DNA from: a virus
DNA: 20,330 nucleotides
IMG/VR virus record: IMGVR_UViG_3300009128_000167
Coordinates: 1 to 20,330 of that record
Strand: one strand, 5' to 3'
Shown: positions 15,246 through 20,330 of the stretch, piece after piece
How the letters are laid out: every line of letters starts with the position of its first letter
How positions within the stretch are numbered: the stretch's first letter is position 1
Notes under the pieces: model-generated
The model's database searches: none
Seen by the model: only the letters and a program-made list of their open reading frames with translations
Told to the model about the DNA's origin: nothing
Made by a program: the position numbers and the translations under genes

Positions 15246-17120
15246 ATGGCTTATACAATACGAAAAGATCCGGGAGTTTTAGTCCCTTATGAAGACGATA
15301 CTGGTGAAAATAAAAGGACTGTTTCAAGAATAGAAGAGTCATTTAGCGTTGCGAGCCTAACGTCTGACGAATATTCTGATTTCGAAACTCAAACAAAAAC
15401 AATAACTAACAAACAAGTATTGACGTCTGGGATCGCGTTATCTTATGATGAGATAACATCAGCCGACGTAGTCTTTCCAAACACTCAAAGAAAAAGAAAA
15501 CAAGATGAACCTTACGATCTTACTAAAGCTTTTAAGACAAAAAACAAAAAAATATACTCAAGAAGTGCAGCCGCTGCTCTAAAACTACTAACTCGGGTTA
15601 GCGGGACAACTGTTTCTGGGATAGACACAACAACTACACATACAGAGACAGGTGCGTCGTTCTTTTACACGTCAACTGATATTCCTTTCTTACCTGCTCC
15701 CGGAAAGCGAATGAACGAAGACGTAAGATCGATAATTGTAAGCTCTCCAGATGCGACAAAATATCAGTATATAAAAACAGATAGTCCATCTTTGACAATT
15801 GGAGCTGCCACTGATAAGCAGTTTTCAATTTCAGTATGGTTTTATCTAAATAGTGAAAAAGAGACAATTCTTGTTACAAAAGGTCTCACAACTGGAACTC
15901 AAGAGTATGAACTAAAAGTTAACAGTGATATGACTATATCATTTAAGACAATCGACACTTCGCTAAACTCTTATATAATAACATCATCACTAAGTGTAAC
16001 TCCAAACATATGGAATCACGTAGTAATATCATCAACTGGCAACGACTGGACAGACGTCGACGCACTGACAAAAACATTTTATAAGCTTTACATTAACAAA
16101 TCGATAGACAAAGGTTTCTCAACAGCTGTTGCAGCGTACGACGCAACTGGGACACAAACTTCAGCTGAGTTATTGTATGTTGGTCACAACGGATCTGGTG
16201 ATGATAATAATATCGATGGCCTAATTGCTGAAGTCGCTATTTGGACTGATTATTATCTAAAGAAAAGAGAAGTCGCTGCTATTTACGATGCAGCTACAAA
16301 GTCACTAATGAAAATGGACACAACAAGCGTAGACCCTTTTCGCCAAGGTGTTTCAGTTACGACTAACAAATATAAAAACGAATCACTACTCTATAAACTT
16401 TCTTCAAACAATCAACGTAATGTAAATTATCCCGACCATTTTGTTGCCCAAAGAGAGTTCGGACAACCTTTCGGGTTCGATGGAGATGTCCCTTTCAATG
16501 ACGTCGAAGGCAGATTTTCAACTTACGATCTCACTACAATGGAGATTTTAGACACAAACACAGTTCAGTATCCTGTTATTTATGACAACAATATTGTTGA
16601 ACCCAAACGTGAAAACGGAGTTCTTGAACCACTTGCTATAAGAGAGACAGTATTCAACAATTCGGTTGACTCACCCTTTCAAGCCCACAGAATCTCTGGA
16701 GAGCTATGCGGAGGAAACTCAAACCCAGAGTTCGGAACTATTTTTATAACAAACGATATCAAAAGAAAAGAAGATCAACAAAAAATAGAAAACGTAATGA
16801 TTAACAGTGACTGTTATTTTGATGCCGAAGAAAAGGCGTTTGATAGTGTATACGACGAAGCAACATTAAAGTACATAACATTTTCAGTTCCAGGGTTCGT
16901 GTCAGACGTCCCACAAGAAGAAGTGACCTTCGATGATACAATTGATCTAACGGCAAACGAATTAATAACAGAAACAGAGTCGATAACATCATTATTAATG
17001 TCTTCTCCAGATAGCTCAAGGTCAAACTATTTAATAAAATCGGCACAATCAGGGTTCATCTATGGCAACAACCCAGAAGGGACTGACTCTTTAGCTTACG
17101 GCGGGTTACTCAGAAAATAA
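15246..17120 (+). CDS. LamG-domain virion surface protein
   Basis: This 624-residue protein has a low-complexity, Thr/Ser-rich N-terminal part (1-165). A LamG-type jellyroll follows at about 172-350: FSISVWFYLN (193-202), IWNHVVISS (255-263), FYKLYINKS (278-286) and the terminal helix-strand signature IDGLIAEVAIWTDYYLKKRE (323-342). The remaining C-terminal part (about 360-624) contains GRFSTYDLTTMEI and ends SLAYGGLLRK; I do not recognise its function. No signal peptide or transmembrane segment is present. Following the wedge genes it is probably a baseplate-rim, fibre or decoration protein that contacts host-surface sugar. The ATG lies nine bases after the preceding stop, with AAGGAAAG overlapping that stop. 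Confidence 0.7.
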   Translation: MAYTIRKDPGVLVPYEDDTGENKRTVSRIEESFSVASLTSDEYSDFETQTKTITNKQVLTSGIALSYDEITSADVVFPNTQRKRKQDEPYDLTKAFKTKNKKIYSRSAAAALKLLTRVSGTTVSGIDTTTTHTETGASFFYTSTDIPFLPAPGKRMNEDVRSIIVSSPDATKYQYIKTDSPSLTIGAATDKQFSISVWFYLNSEKETILVTKGLTTGTQEYELKVNSDMTISFKTIDTSLNSYIITSSLSVTPNIWNHVVISSTGNDWTDVDALTKTFYKLYINKSIDKGFSTAVAAYDATGTQTSAELLYVGHNGSGDDNNIDGLIAEVAIWTDYYLKKREVAAIYDAATKSLMKMDTTSVDPFRQGVSVTTNKYKNESLLYKLSSNNQRNVNYPDHFVAQREFGQPFGFDGDVPFNDVEGRFSTYDLTTMEILDTNTVQYPVIYDNNIVEPKRENGVLEPLAIRETVFNNSVDSPFQAHRISGELCGGNSNPEFGTIFITNDIKRKEDQQKIENVMINSDCYFDAEEKAFDSVYDEATLKYITFSVPGFVSDVPQEEVTFDDTIDLTANELITETESITSLLMSSPDSSRSNYLIKSAQSGFIYGNNPEGTDSLAYGGLLRK

Positions 17121-17168
17121 AAAGTGTTATAATTATAGATGTATCTCTATTAAGTTACGGGAAGTTAA
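17121..17168 (+). promoter_or_regulatory. Short gap with possible promoter before the last gene
   Basis: A TATAAT hexamer lies at 17128-17133 with only a poor -35 (GTTACT at 17105-17110, three of six, 17-base spacer). GTTATAATTAT (17126-17136) is close to GTTATATTTAT at 8343-8353. GGGAAG (17159-17164) is the ribosome binding site, four bases from the ATG at 17169. No terminator hairpin is visible, so read-through from the upstream genes is likely. Confidence 0.3.
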
Positions 17169-20100
17169 ATGAGCGAAACAGTAAAAAGTATATTTCTTGA
17201 CAACACAACTGCTGAAAGTGTCAATATTGTTGATCACGATCTAACAAAAGACTGGCAGTCTATTTATGGGACAAGAAACCCGAACATAACAAACCCAGGT
17301 CTTGTTGCATACTGGCGCTTTTTTGACGACAACGTGACACCACTAACGACAAATGACGCTTCTGGGAACAGTCACGACATAACTTGGACAGACGAACCAG
17401 ATTTATCAAGTGAAACTCCGTTTAAAAACAAAAACACTACTATAGCTTTTAATGGAACAAGTGATGTTGGAACAATAACAAATCCCTCAGATAACTCACT
17501 TTCTTTTGGAGATGGTACAGAGGACTCTGAGTTCAGTATAAGCTTTTGGGCAAAACCAGACTTTTCAGATTCTAGTAAAACATATTACAATATAATAAAC
17601 AAAGTAAGTTCTCTTGATAAAGAATATGCAGTTTATTTTTATAACGGCGACGGCGATTCTGATGCCACAATAACTTTAAAATGTTATGATGAGTCAGAGA
17701 CACCGCCTAACGGATGGGAACGTAGACATATTATTGAAGATATGGGTATAGTGGGAGAAAATTGGTATAATATTACTTTTACTTCAAAAGGAAGTACTGG
17801 TACAAATCCTGAAATTGCTGAAGGAATTAAGATATATGTAAATGGTGAAGAGAAAAGTTCATATTATTACTATTACAACGATTACGTAGCAATGGAACAG
17901 ACAACAGCTGATATTACAATTGGCGGCTGGGCAGGAGCAGGTCAATACTTTAAAGGTAACTTATCTGAGGTCGCCATCTGGAACCGTGAGCTTACGGCAG
18001 TCGAGGCCAAAGCGCTACACGACGTCAAATTTGGTGCTATCTCGAACTCATACACATCCTACTCACCAAGACTTGCTCTTCGTGACAAGGACAACCAACG
18101 TGGTCAATATCCGACAGTAAAAAGAGTTGGTGACAAAGACAGATCGGGCGCATTCAACGTACAATTCAACGATGAAAACACTGTGTTGTTCGACGAAAAC
18201 GTTGCAACATACTTGCCCGTTGGGTTACAATCATCAGACACAAAGCTCAGAGAAATAGATAAAAAAATTGAAATACCCTCTGGGAGAGTCTCAAGATCGC
18301 TTGCTGGAGAAAGCTTCAACATCGTAACTGACAGTGAAGACATTTCAGCATACAACGATGAGCTCGATAAAACTCAAGACACTGACTTCTACAATGAGGG
18401 AACAAACAGAGATATTTACCCAGGGTTCTCTTCACCACTAAATAGCAAGACTTCGTTCACGTTTGACATAACAGCCACAGAAGAACAGTATGTATTTAGG
18501 CAGACCGGGTTCTTAGCGCCAAACAATGGTTATACGGGCGATACGTTTGGAGGAGAAGATAAAACTGGGTTTTGTTATTATTCGTTTGAAAACGGAACAT
18601 GGGATGAAAAAGGCAGACCTTATTATGGCGCCCCAGACAGTGACGCAGATAATTTAAAGTTTTTTGGTCCAAACACATTCCCGTCACAATTCACGGGCGG
18701 AAACAGCTTCTTCGCCAAACATGGCAACCCAAGCGCAAACAAAGCGTCTGGAGAAATTGCATATTCGTCGTTGAAAGATCTAGGATATGATAAAATAGGG
18801 ATGCCAACGATTTCCAACTTTGCTCCTTGGGCTGAACAATATCACGCAACAAATGAACAGTCGTTAAAAGTTAATGATTTTTTATCTTCACCTTTTCTTT
18901 TAGAAAAAATTCGAATTTCTCTCCCTGTTTACGCAAGACAGATCATAGATGGCGTCGGTTCTCCCGGTGACAGAACACGTGACATGAAAAATTATATGGC
19001 TTTTTTATACCTTCAAAGAAGAACGAAAGAATACGAAACCGATTCATCGGAAGATGCAAAAAAATCAGAACGTATAATAATTGCCAGCGCGTCATTATGT
19101 TTTTATAATCCAAATGTACTCACTTGGGCAGATCGATCTGTTGAAGTTATTGACTTTGCTCCTATTCACGAACCTAATTTTGTCCACGCTTTTGATATAA
19201 TTAACGATGGAACTGTAGAAATAGGCGAGTTTGAAGACACAATTGATTTAGAATTCACACCTTCAGTGTCTAATGGTGGGCAGTCAGTAATGGCGATTCC
19301 TAGACTTGACATAAATTCAGCAGATCCATATAATGATTCTGTTGCAGAAACAGTTGTTGTTGACAGTAACTCAAGAAATTATTTTTCATTCTGGCCAGGA
19401 GGTTCATCAATAGAGAGATTCAGTGTAAAAGACACAGACGGGATAGAGCTTGGTGCGGAATATTCAGGAGGAACACTTTCTGACTTAAAATCTACGTATT
19501 ATATCACACCCGCTCCGTTTGACAATTTTGATTATGACAACTCATTTAAACAAAAGTTTCAAAAGTTACAACTAACTAAACCAAATACAAGACATTTGAA
19601 AAACTATGGTACAAAAAAGACAAATGTTACTCCTGAATTAGATGATAGCGTTAATCTCTATAGAGTTACACAACCCTATTATGTTGAAACTTTTTCTCAC
19701 AAAACACCTTTTGTCTTACTTCCTGGTGATGAGTTAGTTCTTGGCATCGAACAATGTGTTGGAGACAGAATAAAAACAGGGGCTGGGTCTGACGTTGATT
19801 CCGACATCGTAACAATAGCAGATGAAGCAAATCACAACACTATTACCAGTATCAACTTAGGGCTCGATTCGTATCATTCTCTCTCTGGGTCACTCCTGAA
19901 GATCAAAACCGATCCAGCTTCAATGACGCTTTACGGCTCACTAATAAAAGAAAATAAAGAACATCACGACACGATGAATCAAGATTTGACATCGAACTCA
20001 GTTCACGAGGCTATCTACGGACCACACGTTCTTGACCAATTCGAAATAGAGCCTATATCGATGTACGCAGGAACCTTCTCAGACGAATATGTTAGTGGGT

Positions 20101-20330
20101 CAATGTTCTCTGGGATGAATGACACACTTGAGATACACTCAGACGAAGGTCTTGATATAAACTTAACAGACACTAGATTTGTATCAAAAACAGTCACAGC
20201 CGGAGACGTATCTGATGATTGGTCGTTGACTCGTTTTAACACGTTCGTTGATGAAAAAGAGAGATACTATGACACGCTGTTACCAGACGTATTTGAATAT
20301 TTGTCGAATATAAGCGAAAATTACAGTTTA
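17169..20330 (+). CDS. Very large LamG-domain virion protein, 3' end beyond the window
   Basis: I translated this frame from ATG at 17169 to the last base: it is open for 1054 codons with no stop, so the gene is cut by the window edge. Residues about 44-286 are a LamG-type jellyroll: LVAYWRFFDD (45-54), FSISFWAKPD (122-131), ENWYNITFTSKG, IKIYVNGEEK (220-229) and FKGNLSEVAIWNRELTAVEA (261-280). A five-tyrosine run sits at 232-236. Residues about 540-1054 form a long region with FLLEKIRISLPVYARQ, PYYVETFSHKTPFVLLPGDE, TLYGSLIKENKEHHDTMNQ and VHEAIYGPHVLDQFEIE. This resembles an uncharacterised module of large phage structural proteins as I recall it. GGGAAG four bases upstream supports the start. 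It is the third LamG carrier in a row, probably a fibre-like or peripheral baseplate protein. Confidence 0.75.
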   Translation, partial: MSETVKSIFLDNTTAESVNIVDHDLTKDWQSIYGTRNPNITNPGLVAYWRFFDDNVTPLTTNDASGNSHDITWTDEPDLSSETPFKNKNTTIAFNGTSDVGTITNPSDNSLSFGDGTEDSEFSISFWAKPDFSDSSKTYYNIINKVSSLDKEYAVYFYNGDGDSDATITLKCYDESETPPNGWERRHIIEDMGIVGENWYNITFTSKGSTGTNPEIAEGIKIYVNGEEKSSYYYYYNDYVAMEQTTADITIGGWAGAGQYFKGNLSEVAIWNRELTAVEAKALHDVKFGAISNSYTSYSPRLALRDKDNQRGQYPTVKRVGDKDRSGAFNVQFNDENTVLFDENVATYLPVGLQSSDTKLREIDKKIEIPSGRVSRSLAGESFNIVTDSEDISAYNDELDKTQDTDFYNEGTNRDIYPGFSSPLNSKTSFTFDITATEEQYVFRQTGFLAPNNGYTGDTFGGEDKTGFCYYSFENGTWDEKGRPYYGAPDSDADNLKFFGPNTFPSQFTGGNSFFAKHGNPSANKASGEIAYSSLKDLGYDKIGMPTISNFAPWAEQYHATNEQSLKVNDFLSSPFLLEKIRISLPVYARQIIDGVGSPGDRTRDMKNYMAFLYLQRRTKEYETDSSEDAKKSERIIIASASLCFYNPNVLTWADRSVEVIDFAPIHEPNFVHAFDIINDGTVEIGEFEDTIDLEFTPSVSNGGQSVMAIPRLDINSADPYNDSVAETVVVDSNSRNYFSFWPGGSSIERFSVKDTDGIELGAEYSGGTLSDLKSTYYITPAPFDNFDYDNSFKQKFQKLQLTKPNTRHLKNYGTKKTNVTPELDDSVNLYRVTQPYYVETFSHKTPFVLLPGDELVLGIEQCVGDRIKTGAGSDVDSDIVTIADEANHNTITSINLGLDSYHSLSGSLLKIKTDPASMTLYGSLIKENKEHHDTMNQDLTSNSVHEAIYGPHVLDQFEIEPISMYAGTFSDEYVSGSMFSGMNDTLEIHSDEGLDINLTDTRFVSKTVTAGDVSDDWSLTRFNTFVDEKERYYDTLLPDVFEYLSNISENYSL

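Noticed and set aside
17920-18120. 66-codon plus-strand ORF in another frame of the last gene
   Set aside because: The frame starting at 17169 is open through it and encodes the end of a LamG domain, so this is a shadow.
17169-20330. Target of a diversity-generating retroelement, suggested by the tyrosine run and lectin-like fold
   Set aside because: No reverse transcriptase, template repeat or near-identical adenine-variable repeat is visible in the window.

Overview
The window reads as part of the genome of a contractile-tailed (myovirus-type) bacteriophage, distantly T4-like and most likely aquatic. The evidence is a baseplate gene run in recognisable order: an OB-fold central spike (gp5-like), a gp25-like wedge protein, a gp6-like wedge protein, and a large gp7-like candidate. 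A gp55-like late sigma factor lies just upstream. All well-supported genes are on the plus strand, packed end to end with gaps of 0-50 bases or short overlaps. The DNA is visibly AT-rich. Shine-Dalgarno-like sites (GGAG, AGGA, GGGAG) precede most starts, so the host probably uses SD-led translation. The host cannot be named from this sequence. No integrase, transposase, tRNA or CRISPR array was seen.

Layout: (1) 1-212 is a leader without a firm gene. It holds a candidate sigma70-like promoter and a doubtful minus-strand ORF start. (2) 213-5376 encodes a GT-B/GT-A double-domain glycosyltransferase, a Cas4/RecB-like PD-(D/E)XK nuclease with four candidate Fe-S cysteines, and two GT4-type glycosyltransferases. 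(3) 5369-6801 encodes a small membrane protein, the gp55-like sigma factor and a 122-residue protein that may be its partner. (4) 6805-10676 is the baseplate core: spike, a 64-residue protein, gp25-like and gp6-like. (5) 10676-20330 encodes very large surface/baseplate proteins: one with a DNRLRE-like beta domain, then three in a row with LamG/concanavalin-like jellyrolls. The last runs off the right edge and is open for 1054 codons.

Inferred working model: the sigma factor, perhaps with the 122-residue protein, directs late transcription of the virion genes that follow. Spike, gp25-like, gp6-like and gp7-like proteins build the hub and wedges. The DNRLRE and LamG proteins probably form peripheral baseplate or fibre parts that touch host-surface glycans. 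The glycosyltransferases may glycosylate virion proteins or phage DNA, and the sequence does not decide which. The most notable points are the repeated LamG/DNRLRE adhesion modules, the glycosyltransferase-nuclease cassette joined to the late operon, an abrupt codon-usage change inside the first glycosyltransferase, and matching acidic-hydrophobic C-terminal tails on the sigma factor and its neighbour.
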